Of a DNA stretch of 34,349 nucleotides, positions 23,711-32,216 are shown one piece after another. Numbering within the stretch: position 1 is the first letter of the stretch; every line of letters starts with the position of its first letter. Under the pieces are notes generated by a model. The model saw only the letters and a program-made list of their open reading frames with translations, was not told the origin of the DNA and did no database searches. The position numbers and the translations under genes are program-made. Location: NCBI GenBank assembly GCA_004299145.1, contig SCQD01000005.1, forward strand, positions 1 through 34,349, read 5' to 3'. Origin of the DNA: Methylococcaceae bacterium (GTDB lineage Bacteria > Pseudomonadota > Gammaproteobacteria > Methylococcales > Methylococcaceae).

Positions 23711-25170
23711 GTTCTCAATGCCTTTACCGCTTCGGCGAATACGCGTCCGCGATGTTGATAATCGGTGTACTGGTCCAGGCTGGCGCAGGCCGGCGACAAC
23801 AGCACGCAGTCGCCGCGCCAGGCGAGTTGACGCGCCGCACTGACCGCGCTGCGCATATTGGCGGCCCGCACCGTTTCAGTGACGGGTTTCAACACGGTTT
23901 CCAGTTTGTCGGCGTCTTTACCCATCAACACCACGCCGCGCAGCTTGTCCGCCAGCCCCGCCAGGGGTGCGAAATCGGCGCCTTTGCCGTCGCCGCCGGC
24001 GATCAGCACGGCATGGCCCGACAAGCCTTCCAGGGCCGCCATGCAGGCGCCGATGTTGGTGGCTTTGGAATCGTTGATCCACACCACGCCGTCGATTTCC
24101 GCCACGAACTGCATGCGGTGATCCAGGCCGCGGAAACTGCGCAACGCTTCCTGCATGCCCTCGCGCGGCAGACCGATCGCATCGCCCAGCGCCAGCGCCG
24201 CCAGGGCGTTGGACAAGTTATGGCGGCCTTTCAGCAGTACTTCGCCGGCGCGCAACAAAGGTTCGCCGCGCATGGCCAGCCACTCCTGGCCGTCTTGTTC
24301 GATGAGGCTGTAGTCCAGAAGCCTTAGTGATACCGCTTCGCGGCGGCTTTCCCGGGGGGAGAGGGAGCCGACAGGTTCCTGGGTAGGATCAGGTTGAGGG
24401 CCACGACTATCCAAACCATAAAACACACAAGCCCGCCCCGGCTCCGTCATGCGCGCCACCAGCGCATCGTCGGCGTTCAGCACCCTGACCCCGGCGTGGC
24501 GGAAAATGCGCTGCTTGACCGCCGCGTATTCGGCCACGTCGCGGTATCTATCCATGTGGTCGGGGCTGACGTTCAACACGGTGGCCGCCGCCAGCGGCAA
24601 CCACTCGGTGCGCTCCAATTGAAAGCTGGAAAGCTCCAATACGTACAATTCCGCCGCCTCATCCAGCAAATCCAGCGCCGGCGTGCCCAGATTGCCGCCT
24701 ACTTGCGCTTTTTTACCGCTTTTTTGCGCCATGACGCCCAGCAAGCTGGTCACCGTGCTCTTGCCGTTGGCGCCGGTAATGCCCACCACCGGTGCCTGCA
24801 CCATGCAGGCAAACAGGTCGATGTCGCTGAGCAGGCGCGCACCGCCGGCCAGGGCGCTCTGTACGCTGGGCTCGTCCAGCGCCACGCCGGGGCTGACGAT
24901 GAGGTGGGTGGCGACGGCCATGGCGGGCCGCTCGAAGCCGCCCAGAAACACGGCGGCGTCCGGGCAGGATTCGCGCAGTTCCGCCAGGCCCGGCGGGCGT
25001 TCGCGCGAATCCACCACCGCAAACGCAATGCCGCGTGCATTGAGAAACTTCGCCACCGACAAACCGGTTTTACCCAGCCCCACCACCACGACCCGCGTTT
25101 TGGCTGCGGCCAGTCCCAGCCGCTCCAGGCAGGATGTGGTGGAAATTTGGGTCGATGAGGAACTGCTCAT
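23707..25170 (-). CDS. murD: UDP-MurNAc-L-Ala--D-Glu ligase MurD with an in-frame repeat insertion
   Basis: MurD is a cytoplasmic Mur ligase that adds D-Glu to UDP-MurNAc-L-Ala. The 487 residues exceed the usual 440-450. The N-terminal VVVGLGKTGLSVAKFL, P-loop GANGKSTVTSLLG, central LELSSFQLE and NVSPDHMDRY, and C-terminal NDSKATN and LLSPACASLDQ are all intact. About residues 253-280 are extra relative to the family pattern, in which VFYGLD should soon meet DYSLIEQDGQEWL. That stretch is encoded by DNA related to the palindromic repeat at 8989-9035. The start is 4 bp after the mraY stop, with only a weak AAGG. Confidence 0.96.
   Translation of the reverse strand: MSSSSSTQISTTSCLERLGLAAAKTRVVVVGLGKTGLSVAKFLNARGIAFAVVDSRERPPGLAELRESCPDAAVFLGGFERPAMAVATHLIVSPGVALDEPSVQSALAGGARLLSDIDLFACMVQAPVVGITGANGKSTVTSLLGVMAQKSGKKAQVGGNLGTPALDLLDEAAELYVLELSSFQLERTEWLPLAAATVLNVSPDHMDRYRDVAEYAAVKQRIFRHAGVRVLNADDALVARMTEPGRACVFYGLDSRGPQPDPTQEPVGSLSPRESRREAVSLRLLDYSLIEQDGQEWLAMRGEPLLRAGEVLLKGRHNLSNALAALALGDAIGLPREGMQEALRSFRGLDHRMQFVAEIDGVVWINDSKATNIGACMAALEGLSGHAVLIAGGDGKGADFAPLAGLADKLRGVVLMGKDADKLETVLKPVTETVRAANMRSAVSAARQLAWRGDCVLLSPACASLDQYTDYQHRGRVFAEAVKALRT
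24351..24383 (-). repeat. Palindromic-repeat copy inside murD
   Basis: Nineteen bases (24351-24369) are identical to 9006-9024, and GTTCCTGGG (24375-24383) is identical to 9026-9034. It is read in frame as QEPVGSLSPRE within MurD. Confidence 0.8.
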
Positions 25171-25174
25171 GGCC

Positions 25175-26257
25175 TTAACGTAATTTCAAAGTAGCCAGGC
25201 CGCACAGCACCAGGATGACGGTGATGATCCAGAAGCGCACGATCACGCGGGGTTCGGGCCAGCCTTTCAGTTCAAAATGGTGATGGATGGGCGCCATGCG
25301 GAAAATGCGCTTGCCGGTCAGCTTGAACGACAGCACCTGCAGCATCACCGACACGGTTTCCATGACAAAGACGCCGCCCATGATCATCAACACGATTTCC
25401 TGGCGCACCATCACCGCCAACACGCCCAGCGCCGCCCCCAAAGCCAGGGCGCCGACGTCGCCCATGAACACCTGGGCCGGATAGGCGTTGAACCACAAAA
25501 AGCCCAGCCCGGCCCCGACCAGCGAACCGCAAAACACCACCAGCTCGCCGGTCAGCGGCAAATGGGGAATGGCCAGGTATTCGGCAAAATGCACGTTGCC
25601 CGAGGCATAGGCAAAAATGCCCAGCGCGCCGCCGACCATCACCGTCGGCATGATCGCCAGACCGTCCAGGCCGTCGGTCAGATTCACCGCATTGCTGGTA
25701 CCGACGATGACGAAATAGGCCAGCACCACGTACAGCCAGCCCATGTTCCACGCCACGCTCTTGAAAAACGGCACGATCAGCTGGGTTTCGGCGGGCAGGC
25801 TGGCGGTGGTGTACAAAGCCAGCGCCGCGGCAAAGCCGAACACCGACTGCCACAGATATTTGTGCTTGGCGCACAAGCCTTTGCTGTTGCGCAGCACCAG
25901 TTTTTTGTAATCGTCCACAAAACCGATGACACCGAATGCCAGGGTGACCGCCAATACCACCCACACGTAGCGGTTGGACAAATCGGCCCACAGCAGCGTG
26001 CTGATGCTGATGGCGACCAGGATCAGCGCGCCGCCCATGGTCGGCGTGCCCGCCTTGGAAAAATGGCTTTGCGGGCCATCGTCGCGAATGCTCTGGCCGA
26101 TTTTGTAACGGCTCAGCCGGCGTATCATCACCGGCCCCACCAGCAGGGAAATGACCAGCGCGGTCAACACGCCCAAGATGGCGCGAAACGTCAGGTATTG
26201 AAAGACCCGGAACGCGCCGAAATACTGGCTCAGCCAATCGGCAAAATAAAGCAACAT
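25175..26257 (-). CDS. mraY: Phospho-MurNAc-pentapeptide translocase MraY
   Basis: MraY is an inner-membrane enzyme that transfers phospho-MurNAc-pentapeptide to undecaprenyl phosphate, giving lipid I. The 360 residues match the E. coli length. Ten hydrophobic segments surround the catalytic cytoplasmic motifs: [14 protein letters not shown] (metal-binding aspartates), [31 protein letters not shown] and the histidine motif [11 protein letters not shown]. The start lies 2 bases after the murE stop. murF, expected in between, is missing. Confidence 0.97.
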   Translation of the reverse strand: MLLYFADWLSQYFGAFRVFQYLTFRAILGVLTALVISLLVGPVMIRRLSRYKIGQSIRDDGPQSHFSKAGTPTMGGALILVAISISTLLWADLSNRYVWVVLAVTLAFGVIGFVDDYKKLVLRNSKGLCAKHKYLWQSVFGFAAALALYTTASLPAETQLIVPFFKSVAWNMGWLYVVLAYFVIVGTSNAVNLTDGLDGLAIMPTVMVGGALGIFAYASGNVHFAEYLAIPHLPLTGELVVFCGSLVGAGLGFLWFNAYPAQVFMGDVGALALGAALGVLAVMVRQEIVLMIMGGVFVMETVSVMLQVLSFKLTGKRIFRMAPIHHHFELKGWPEPRVIVRFWIITVILVLCGLATLKLR

Positions 26258-26259
26258 AC

Positions 26260-27816
26260 TCAGGCCATCTCCACCCTTAAATTTTGCACGGTATCAGCCC
26301 GGGCCAATAATTGCTGTACCACGCATCTGTCACTGAACGGCGTGCTGATGCCCGCCACTTCCTGCATCGCTTCGTGCCCCTTGCCCGCCACCAGTATCAC
26401 GTCGCCCGGCTGAGCCTGTTTGATGGCGAGGGCGATGGCCGCACGGCGGTCGCGTTCCACTGCTGGAGGCTGGAGGCCGGAGGCTGGAGGACTGTGTTCG
26501 TCGTAACACCCCGCCAGGATGTCCGCCACGATGGCACCGCCGTCCTCATGGCGCGGGTTGTCGTCGGTAATCACCACCCGGTCGGCCAACCGCATTGCGA
26601 TGCGCCCCATTTCCGGCCGCTTGCCTTTATCGCGGTCTCCGCCACAGCCGAACACGCACCACAACCGTCCCCGGCAATGGGCGCGCAGGCTGTGCAGCAC
26701 GCTTTCCAGGGCATGCGGACTGTGTGCATAGTCGACGATCACCGAGAAATCCCCGGACGCGGCGGAAAACCGCTCCATGCGGCCGGGCACGGCGCGTACC
26801 GCCGTCAAACGTTCGGCGGCTTGCGGCAGCTCGTATCCCAGCGCCAGCAGCACCGCCAGACCGGCCAGCAGGTTGTCCACGTTAAAACGGCCGAATAACG
26901 GCGCTTTGACCTGCGCCGCGCCACCTTGACTATGGACACTGAAAGCCAATCCCGCCGTGTCCTGCTGAATGTCGTGTGCACTCAGCACCTCACCCTCACC
27001 GCTCCCCTGCCCCGTAGCGCTGAATGCCAATAAACGCACGCCTTGCGGCACTGCCGCGCGCACGGCGTCAAAACTGGGGTCGTCGCGGTTGGCGACCACG
27101 AATTCCAGACCGGGTGCCCGCAGCAACGTCAGCTTGGCGGCCAGATAGGCTTGCATGTCGCCGTGATAATCCAGATGGTCGCGGCTGAGATTGGTGAACA
27201 CCGCCCCCTTGAAATGCACGCCGTTCACCCGCCCCTGGTGCAAGCCGTGGGAAGAAACCTCCAGCGCCAGCGCTTTAACCCCCTGGTCGGCCAGTTGCGC
27301 CATGGCGCCGTGCAGGGTTAGCGCATCCGGCGTGGTATTGGCGGTAGCCGTCAATGCGCCGGGCATGCCCCAGCCCAAGGTGCCCATGACGGCACAGGGC
27401 AAGGCATCACCCAAAGCTTCGGCGATGTAGTGGGTGCAGGAACTTTTACCATTGGTGCCGGTTACGCCGATCACCGCCAGACGCCGGGACGGCTGTCCAT
27501 AAAATCGGTCTGCGATCACGCCCAGCCTGGCGCCCAGTCCTGCCACCGGCACGCAAGGCAACCGGGCGGTAAAAGCCTGTATCAGGCTTGAGCCATCGGC
27601 CGCCGGGTCGTAAATAATGGCGACCGCGCCGCGCTGCACGGCGGCTTCGGCGTGGACCAGGCCATGGCAACGGCTGCCGGCCAGGGCGATAAAGACATCG
27701 CCCGCCTGGAGGCGACGGCTGTCCAGCGCCAGACCGGCCACCGGCAACTCCGCCGTCGGCGGGGCAAACTCGGCCATGCCTGCCAACAATTGGCTCAAAT
27801 GAATTACAGCCTTCAT
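26260..27816 (-). CDS. murE: UDP-MurNAc-tripeptide synthetase MurE (meso-DAP type)
   Basis: MurE is a cytoplasmic Mur ligase that adds the third residue of the stem peptide. The 518 residues contain the N-terminal UDP-binding region ([15 protein letters not shown]), P-loop GTNGKS at 120-125, TTPDAL and [11 protein letters not shown] at about 419-422 is the signature for meso-diaminopimelate rather than lysine. AGKGHE follows near the C-terminus. Between DNPR and AGKGHE the chain [14 protein letters not shown] (about 440-453) is encoded by four 7-bp units and looks like an insertion of several residues into a variable loop. The start overlaps the ftsI stop as ATGA. There is no fusion to MurF. 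Confidence 0.97.
   Translation of the reverse strand: MKAVIHLSQLLAGMAEFAPPTAELPVAGLALDSRRLQAGDVFIALAGSRCHGLVHAEAAVQRGAVAIIYDPAADGSSLIQAFTARLPCVPVAGLGARLGVIADRFYGQPSRRLAVIGVTGTNGKSSCTHYIAEALGDALPCAVMGTLGWGMPGALTATANTTPDALTLHGAMAQLADQGVKALALEVSSHGLHQGRVNGVHFKGAVFTNLSRDHLDYHGDMQAYLAAKLTLLRAPGLEFVVANRDDPSFDAVRAAVPQGVRLLAFSATGQGSGEGEVLSAHDIQQDTAGLAFSVHSQGGAAQVKAPLFGRFNVDNLLAGLAVLLALGYELPQAAERLTAVRAVPGRMERFSAASGDFSVIVDYAHSPHALESVLHSLRAHCRGRLWCVFGCGGDRDKGKRPEMGRIAMRLADRVVITDDNPRHEDGGAIVADILAGCYDEHSPPASGLQPPAVERDRRAAIALAIKQAQPGDVILVAGKGHEAMQEVAGISTPFSDRCVVQQLLARADTVQNLRVEMA
26463..26490. repeat. Heptanucleotide tandem repeat (4 units) inside murE
   Basis: CTGGAGG, CTGGAGG, CCGGAGG, CTGGAGG occur head to tail. 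Because 7 is not a multiple of 3, each unit is read in a different frame, and any single-unit change would shift the murE frame. Confidence 0.9.
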
Positions 27817-29552
27817 ATGGCCCCAACTCCCTGCTCCAGCAACGGCACGGTTTCCTGTTGATCAGGCGCGATATTCAGCAAGCGCAGCGCGCCGCTCATG
27901 ACCTTGGAAAACACCGGCGCCGCCACCGAACCGCCGTAGTATTCGCCGGCGGACGGTTCGTCGATCATCACGATCATGACCAGACGCGGATCGCTGGCCG
28001 GCGCCATGCCCACGAACACGGACAGATAGCTGTCTTCGGTATAGCCGCCGGCCACCGAGGATTTTTTCACCGTGCCGGTCTTACCCGCCACCCGGTAACC
28101 CGGCACGCTGGCGCGCAAAGCCGTGCCTTCCCGGCTGACCACGTGCTCCAGCATGGTGCGCACGGTTACCGCCGTTTCCCGCTTCATGGCGCGTTGCGGC
28201 GCTTCCTGATTTTCCGCTTTAAGCAAATATGCCCTGGGCAGCAGGCCGTCGTTGGCAAACGCGGCATAAGCCCGCGCCATCTGCAACACCGACACGGAAA
28301 TGCCGTAGCCGAACGACAAAGTGGCCTGTTCGAACTGGCCCCAGTTTTTGTAATTGCGCAGCTTGCCCGCCGTTTCGCCGGGGAAACCCAGGCCGGCGAT
28401 ATCGCCGAAGCCCAGGCCGTTGACAAAGCCCCAAAAGCGCTCGGACGGCAGCGTCAAGGCGATTTTAGTCACGCCCACGTTGCTGGATTTTTGCAGCACG
28501 TGCGACACGTCCAGCACGCCGTAATTGTGGATGTCCCGCACCACGTTGCCGGCCACCAGCATGGTGCCGGGGTTGGTGTCTATCATGGTTTCCGGGCGGA
28601 AAGTGCCCAATTCCAGCGCGCAGGCCACGGCAAACGGCTTCATGATGGAGCCCGGCTCGAACGAGTCGGTCACCGCCCGGTTGCGGGTAGCGCTGCCCTG
28701 CACTTCCTTGCGGCTGCCGTTGGGATTGAACGAAGGCTGATTCACCATCGCCAGCACTTCGCCGGACTTGGCGTCCAGCAGCACCAGCGAACCGGCTTTG
28801 GCGCTGTGCCGCAGCACGGCCGACTTCAATTCGCGATAAGCCAAGTATTGCAGGCGCTGGTCTATGCTCAGCACCAGGTCTTTGCCGGGGATGGCCGCGC
28901 GCACGTCTTCCACGTCTTCGATGATGCGCTGCTTGCCGTCGTGGATCACCCGCCGCTGCCCGGCGGTGCCGCGCAGCCACTTGTTGTACGCCAGCTCCAG
29001 GCCTTCCTGGCCGTTGTCGTCGATGTTGGTAAAGCCCAAAACGTGTGACGTGACCTCGCCACCCGGATAGTAGCGACGGAATTCGCGCTGAAAATCCAGC
29101 CCCGGCAAGTTCAGCGCCTGCACCTGCTCGGCCAGCGCCGGATCGATACGACGCGCCAGATAAACGAAATTGCGGCCACTGTCGGGCGAAACCTTGGCCA
29201 GCACCTGTTTGTAATCCAAACCCAGCAGATTCGCCAATTGGGCGATTTGCGCCGGGGTGGCTTGAAATTCCTTGGGATTGACGCTGACGGTCTTGACCGG
29301 CGTGCTGAGCGCCAACAATTCGCCCTGACGGTCCAGCACCTTGCCGCGATGGGCCGACACCGGCACCACGCCCACGTGGCGCAAATCACCCTGGTGCTTG
29401 AGAAACTGGTGATTGAACACTTGCAGTTCCACGGAACGGCCCACCAGAACCATCATGCAGAGGGTCAACAAACCCAGCACGAACCACCAGCGGCCCGCAT
29501 ATTCCTTGAATTGCTCGTTGCTTTCACCGACCGCAGATATCACAAAAAACAC
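27813..29552 (-). CDS. ftsI: Septal D,D-transpeptidase FtsI (PBP3)
   Basis: FtsI is an inner-membrane class B penicillin-binding protein that cross-links septal peptidoglycan with FtsW. The 579 residues show a cytoplasmic tail, one transmembrane helix (about 22-40), the pedestal domain with RGKVLDRQGELLA, and the transpeptidase domain with SIMK at 302-305 (S302 the nucleophile), SSN at 356-358 and KTGT at 491-494. The start is probably GTG at 29552, 7 bp after the ftsL stop. No good ribosome-binding site is seen, and the alternative GTG three codons later cannot be excluded. Confidence 0.97.
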   Translation of the reverse strand: MFFVISAVGESNEQFKEYAGRWWFVLGLLTLCMMVLVGRSVELQVFNHQFLKHQGDLRHVGVVPVSAHRGKVLDRQGELLALSTPVKTVSVNPKEFQATPAQIAQLANLLGLDYKQVLAKVSPDSGRNFVYLARRIDPALAEQVQALNLPGLDFQREFRRYYPGGEVTSHVLGFTNIDDNGQEGLELAYNKWLRGTAGQRRVIHDGKQRIIEDVEDVRAAIPGKDLVLSIDQRLQYLAYRELKSAVLRHSAKAGSLVLLDAKSGEVLAMVNQPSFNPNGSRKEVQGSATRNRAVTDSFEPGSIMKPFAVACALELGTFRPETMIDTNPGTMLVAGNVVRDIHNYGVLDVSHVLQKSSNVGVTKIALTLPSERFWGFVNGLGFGDIAGLGFPGETAGKLRNYKNWGQFEQATLSFGYGISVSVLQMARAYAAFANDGLLPRAYLLKAENQEAPQRAMKRETAVTVRTMLEHVVSREGTALRASVPGYRVAGKTGTVKKSSVAGGYTEDSYLSVFVGMAPASDPRLVMIVMIDEPSAGEYYGGSVAAPVFSKVMSGALRLLNIAPDQQETVPLLEQGVGAI

Positions 29553-29559
29553 TCAATAT

Positions 29560-29820
29560 TTAAGGTTTCAGATAAACAATCGACTTTCTTTCCGGTAATT
29601 CCATCCCCAACCGGTTGCGCGCGATGCGCTCGATCCGGCTGTGCTCGCCCCAGGTATTCTGCTCCAGGCGCAGCAGGCCCCATTCGGTCTGGGAGGCTTC
29701 AATTTCCTGCTCCAGACGCTGCGCTTCGGCGAACAGCATCCGCGATACATGCTTGGTGTACACCACCGCCACCGCCGAAATCAGCACCAGTACCAACAAC
29801 ACCGCTGTATTGACGTTCAG
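29560..29820 (-). CDS. ftsL: Cell division protein FtsL, probable CTG start
   Basis: FtsL is a small bitopic divisome protein that forms a coiled coil with FtsB and activates FtsWI. One transmembrane helix (LLVLVLISAVAVVY) is followed by a leucine-zipper-like helix with heptad spacing (AEAQRLEQEIEASQTEWGLL) and the conserved end IARNRLGMELPE. The first ordinary start, GTG at 29802, has no ribosome-binding site and leaves no residues before the helix. The CTG at 29820 lies 8 bases after GGTGGAG (29829-29835) and adds NVNTA, so 86 residues in all; I prefer it. It lies between rsmH and ftsI, as in other gammaproteobacteria. Confidence 0.88.
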   Translation of the reverse strand: MNVNTAVLLVLVLISAVAVVYTKHVSRMLFAEAQRLEQEIEASQTEWGLLRLEQNTWGEHSRIERIARNRLGMELPERKSIVYLKP

Positions 29821-29853
29821 ATTCGTTACTCCACCCGAAAGTAGAACTAATCC

Positions 29854-30777
29854 CTATCCTGAAACAAGCCGCTCCGCCACCCGCATCACCGCGCTACGCG
29901 CCCTGGGATTGCGCGCCACTTCCGCCTCACCCGGCCGCACCGCTTTACCGATGCGCCGCAAGGTCGGCGCCGCCGTCACCCACTGCGGGGCGTGCACGTC
30001 ATGACCACGCTCCTGGTCACGCATAAACCGCTTCACGATACGATCCTCCAGCGAATGGAAAGCGATCACCACCAATCTGCCGCCGGGTTTCAATACAGCC
30101 AAGCTTTGCTGCAAGCCTTGCTGCAACTCACCCAATTCATCGTTCAAAAAAATGCGTATCGCCTGAAAGCTGCGCGTGGCCGGGTGTTTTCCCGGTTCGC
30201 GGCTGGGTACGGCCTGCTCGATCAGCTTGGCCAACTGCCCGGTGCTGGTGATGGGCTGGCCGGCGCGCTGCAAAACGACGGCGGCGGCGATACGGCGGGC
30301 AAAACGCTCTTCGCCGTAAACGCGCAGCACCTCGACCAGCTCTTTTTCCGCCACTTGCGCCAGCCACTGGGCCGCACTCAGCCCGGCGTCCACGTTCATG
30401 CGCATGTCCAAAGGACCGTCGCGCATAAAGCTGAAACCACGCTCGGCCGTATCCAACTGTGGCGAAGACACGCCCAAATCCAGCAAAATGCCGTCTACCC
30501 GGCCCAGCCCTTCCGCTTGTTCAGCCAGCCGGGCAAAACTGCTGTGCACTAAAGAAAAACGCGCATCCCCCGATAAAGCCAACGCCTCCGCCGAAACGAC
30601 GGCATCGCGGTCTTTATCCAACGCCAGCAGCCGCCCCTTCGCGCCCAACCGCTGCAACAAAGCCCGGCTATGTCCGCCGCGCCCGAAAGTGCCGTCCACA
30701 TAAACGCCGTCGGCACGGAGGCACAAAGCATCCAACGCTTCTTCCAGCAGCACGGGCAAGTGATCAGGGCTTTCCAT
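29854..30777 (-). CDS. rsmH: 16S rRNA (cytosine-1402-N4)-methyltransferase RsmH (MraW)
   Basis: RsmH uses S-adenosylmethionine to methylate C1402 in the ribosomal P site; it is the usual second gene of dcw clusters. The 307 residues contain HLPVLLEEALDAL, the SAM-binding VDGTFGRGGHSRALL, DGILLDLGVSSPQLD, RGFSFMRDGPLDMRM, and the C-terminal FHSLEDRIVKRFM. The ATG at 30777 is preferred to a TTG two codons upstream. The gap to mraZ is about 12 bases, so it relies on the mraZ promoter. Confidence 0.97.
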   Translation of the reverse strand: MESPDHLPVLLEEALDALCLRADGVYVDGTFGRGGHSRALLQRLGAKGRLLALDKDRDAVVSAEALALSGDARFSLVHSSFARLAEQAEGLGRVDGILLDLGVSSPQLDTAERGFSFMRDGPLDMRMNVDAGLSAAQWLAQVAEKELVEVLRVYGEERFARRIAAAVVLQRAGQPITSTGQLAKLIEQAVPSREPGKHPATRSFQAIRIFLNDELGELQQGLQQSLAVLKPGGRLVVIAFHSLEDRIVKRFMRDQERGHDVHAPQWVTAAPTLRRIGKAVRPGEAEVARNPRARSAVMRVAERLVSG

Positions 30778-30789
30778 CGGCAAGCCGGC

Positions 30790-31248
30790 TCAAAACGCCA
30801 AAGCGCCCAACTCGGGCGCCAGCTCGCCTAAATCTTCCAGCCCTTCATCCTGCAGCCACTCTTCACAGCGAACGTTCCACACGTCCTCGTCCCATATTTC
30901 GAATTTATTGCCCTGGCCGGTGAGCACCACCCGCTTGTCCAGCCCGGCGAATTTGCGCAAAGGTTCGGAAACCAGCACGCGGCCCTGGCTGTCCATTTCG
31001 CACTCGGTCGCATGGCCGATGAGCAGCCGTTGTAAACGCCGCGCTTGGGGATTCAAGGTCGGCAAGCGAATCAGCTTGCGCTCGATTTCTTCCCACTCCT
31101 GCAAAGGGTAGAGCAGCAGGCACTTGTCCCGATCGACGGTCAACACCAGCTGACCCTCGCAGGACTCCTGCAATTCGGCACGATAACGCGTAGGGATCGC
31201 CAAACGCCCCTTGGTATCGAGATTGATGGAAGTAACACCCCGGAACAC
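30790..31248 (-). CDS. mraZ: Transcriptional regulator MraZ
   Basis: MraZ is a DNA-binding protein of the AbrB/SpoVT fold, forming rings, that represses its own dcw promoter in E. coli. The GTG at 31248 gives 152 residues, the same as E. coli, and has AAGGG 7 bases upstream; the longer reading frame upstream runs into the operator. Two copies of the fold are seen, with [13 protein letters not shown] near residue 11 and [18 protein letters not shown] near residue 85. It is the first gene of the cluster. Confidence 0.96.
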   Translation of the reverse strand: MFRGVTSINLDTKGRLAIPTRYRAELQESCEGQLVLTVDRDKCLLLYPLQEWEEIERKLIRLPTLNPQARRLQRLLIGHATECEMDSQGRVLVSEPLRKFAGLDKRVVLTGQGNKFEIWDEDVWNVRCEEWLQDEGLEDLGELAPELGALAF

Positions 31249-31281
31249 TACACGCCCTTCTGTACTATTTTTTCCATTTTT

Positions 31282-31306
31282 TTCCCTATTTCCCCACAAT
31301 GCCCCA
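31282..31306 (-). promoter_or_regulatory. MraZ operator boxes
   Basis: On the minus strand TGGGG (31306-31302), a 5-base spacer and TGGGG (31296-31292) reproduce the TGGGN direct repeats with 5-bp spacing known for MraZ sites. A third, degenerate GGG (31284-31286) follows at nearly the same period. They lie at about +1 to +25 of the predicted start point, a good place for repression. Confidence 0.75.
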
Positions 31307-31315
31307 CTTCATCGC

Positions 31316-31344
31316 ACTATAAGTAGCAAGATCAGCTTCGTCAA
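31316..31344 (-). promoter_or_regulatory. Sigma-70 promoter of the dcw cluster
   Basis: On the minus strand TTGACG (31344-31339), a 17-base spacer and TATAGT (31321-31316) each match the consensus at five of six positions. This is the best promoter seen in the window and stands about 70 bp before the mraZ start. Confidence 0.8.
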
Positions 31345-31388
31345 GCCACTTAAAAATAAAATGTGCGTCCTGTGATACACAGCCCATT

Positions 31389-31432
31389 GACGGCGTGGAC
31401 TTGAATTGATGACGGCGCGGACTTGAATTGAA
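31389..31432. repeat. Two tandem 22-bp repeats, probable transposase-binding end repeats
   Basis: Two adjacent 22-bp units (minus-strand unit starts TCAATTCAAGTCC and ends CGCCGTCA) differ at one base. Part of the unit (CGCCGT) recurs once more near 31436-31441. An edge beginning 5'-TGT lies at 31371 (or 31362), between the repeats and the mraZ promoter. Tandem 22-bp sites next to the terminus are the layout of the Mu right end; some IS ends (for example IS21 type) are also built of repeats. Confidence 0.6.
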
Positions 31433-31753
31433 ATAACGGCGATCCCGGTTTGAAAGCCACTCGCGGCTTGGCTGCCGTTCTTGATCTGGAAAAATTTTTT
31501 CGGGGGAGTGAAAAAAATTCGGTGATCCTGGTTGAAACACCAGAGCCGCTAGGCTGAATGTGGAGAAATCAGAGAGGGACCACTGTAGTAATCCGATATT
31601 CACATGGTTAGCAATGATCTACAATCGGACCTAGCGGGTGACTGCGACACGGTGCTATTCCCCCGGCCGTAGCACGGCGGATAACCGCCGGAGCGCCATG
31701 CGAGGTTCCTGCCGCTTCAATGCGGCGGGGTGGGGGGCCTCGCCAGCCATCCG
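31433..31753. other. Gene-free stretch beside the element end
   Basis: No gene is credible here. Seen are an AT stem (31491-31520, a T-run facing an A-run around CGGGGGAG), the hairpin CGGCGG/CCGCCG near 31677-31692, and a smaller one near 31710-31730. None has the form of an intrinsic terminator with a clean T-run. Confidence 0.5.
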
Positions 31754-32143
31754 CTACTTTCCTTTTTCATTGCGCATCAAAATATTGCTGTCTTCGTTGG
31801 AAGTCTGAATATCGTTGAGATACAACCGACGCATTTTTGCCACAACGTCATAGGTATGCGCGACTGAAATACCGTACTTTTTTGCCAAAGCGGCGTAGCC
31901 TGCACCTTGCCTGTGATCTTTGAACAACTCGCGGTTACGCCTTTCGGCCTTTAAGTTGACAGCCTTGGGGAGGTAGATCAGTTCCCCATTGAATTGGTCA
32001 GTGATTAAAAACACCAGGTCCAGCGCAGCGTTTTCTGCATTGCCCACCCCAATATCCTGTAGAAAATGGGCGGTAACCGCCAACATCCCCGCAAATACCT
32101 CGGGCACCTTTGCTGCATTGTGGCTCTGATATTCTCTCTTCAT
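31754..32143 (-). CDS. Mor transcription activator family protein (1)
   Basis: The 129 residues fit the Mor/C family of Mu-like phages, which activates middle or late phage promoters. An N-terminal dimerisation part is followed by ALDLVFLITDQFNGELIYLP (about 40-59), the family signature, and then a helix-turn-helix (about 82-108, ALAKKYGISVAHTYDVVAKM). The start ATG at 32143 lacks a strong ribosome-binding site. A TATATCATAAT stretch about 30 bp upstream may serve as a -10 region. It is the gene nearest the presumed element end. Confidence 0.8.
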   Translation of the reverse strand: MKREYQSHNAAKVPEVFAGMLAVTAHFLQDIGVGNAENAALDLVFLITDQFNGELIYLPKAVNLKAERRNRELFKDHRQGAGYAALAKKYGISVAHTYDVVAKMRRLYLNDIQTSNEDSNILMRNEKGK

Positions 32144-32216
32144 GACGCGCGTGGCTTTTCAAAAATTATGATATATGGGTAGACCGCCAGGCCTCAGTGA
32201 GAAACACCGGATTTTG

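Noticed and set aside
26463-26490. Phase variation of MurE by the heptamer repeat
   Set aside because: An off state of MurE should be lethal, so the repeat is reported only as an unusual insertion.
31371-31390. Tn7-like or CRISPR-associated transposon end
   Set aside because: The 5'-TGTGATAC edge looks slightly similar, but no tns or cas gene is present and the neighbouring genes are Mu-like.
31389-31432. CRISPR array
   Set aside because: There are only two units and they abut without spacers.
31286-31603. Minus-strand frame of 105 codons upstream of mraZ
   Set aside because: It crosses the tandem 22-bp repeats, the presumed element edge and the mraZ promoter, so it is a chance frame.
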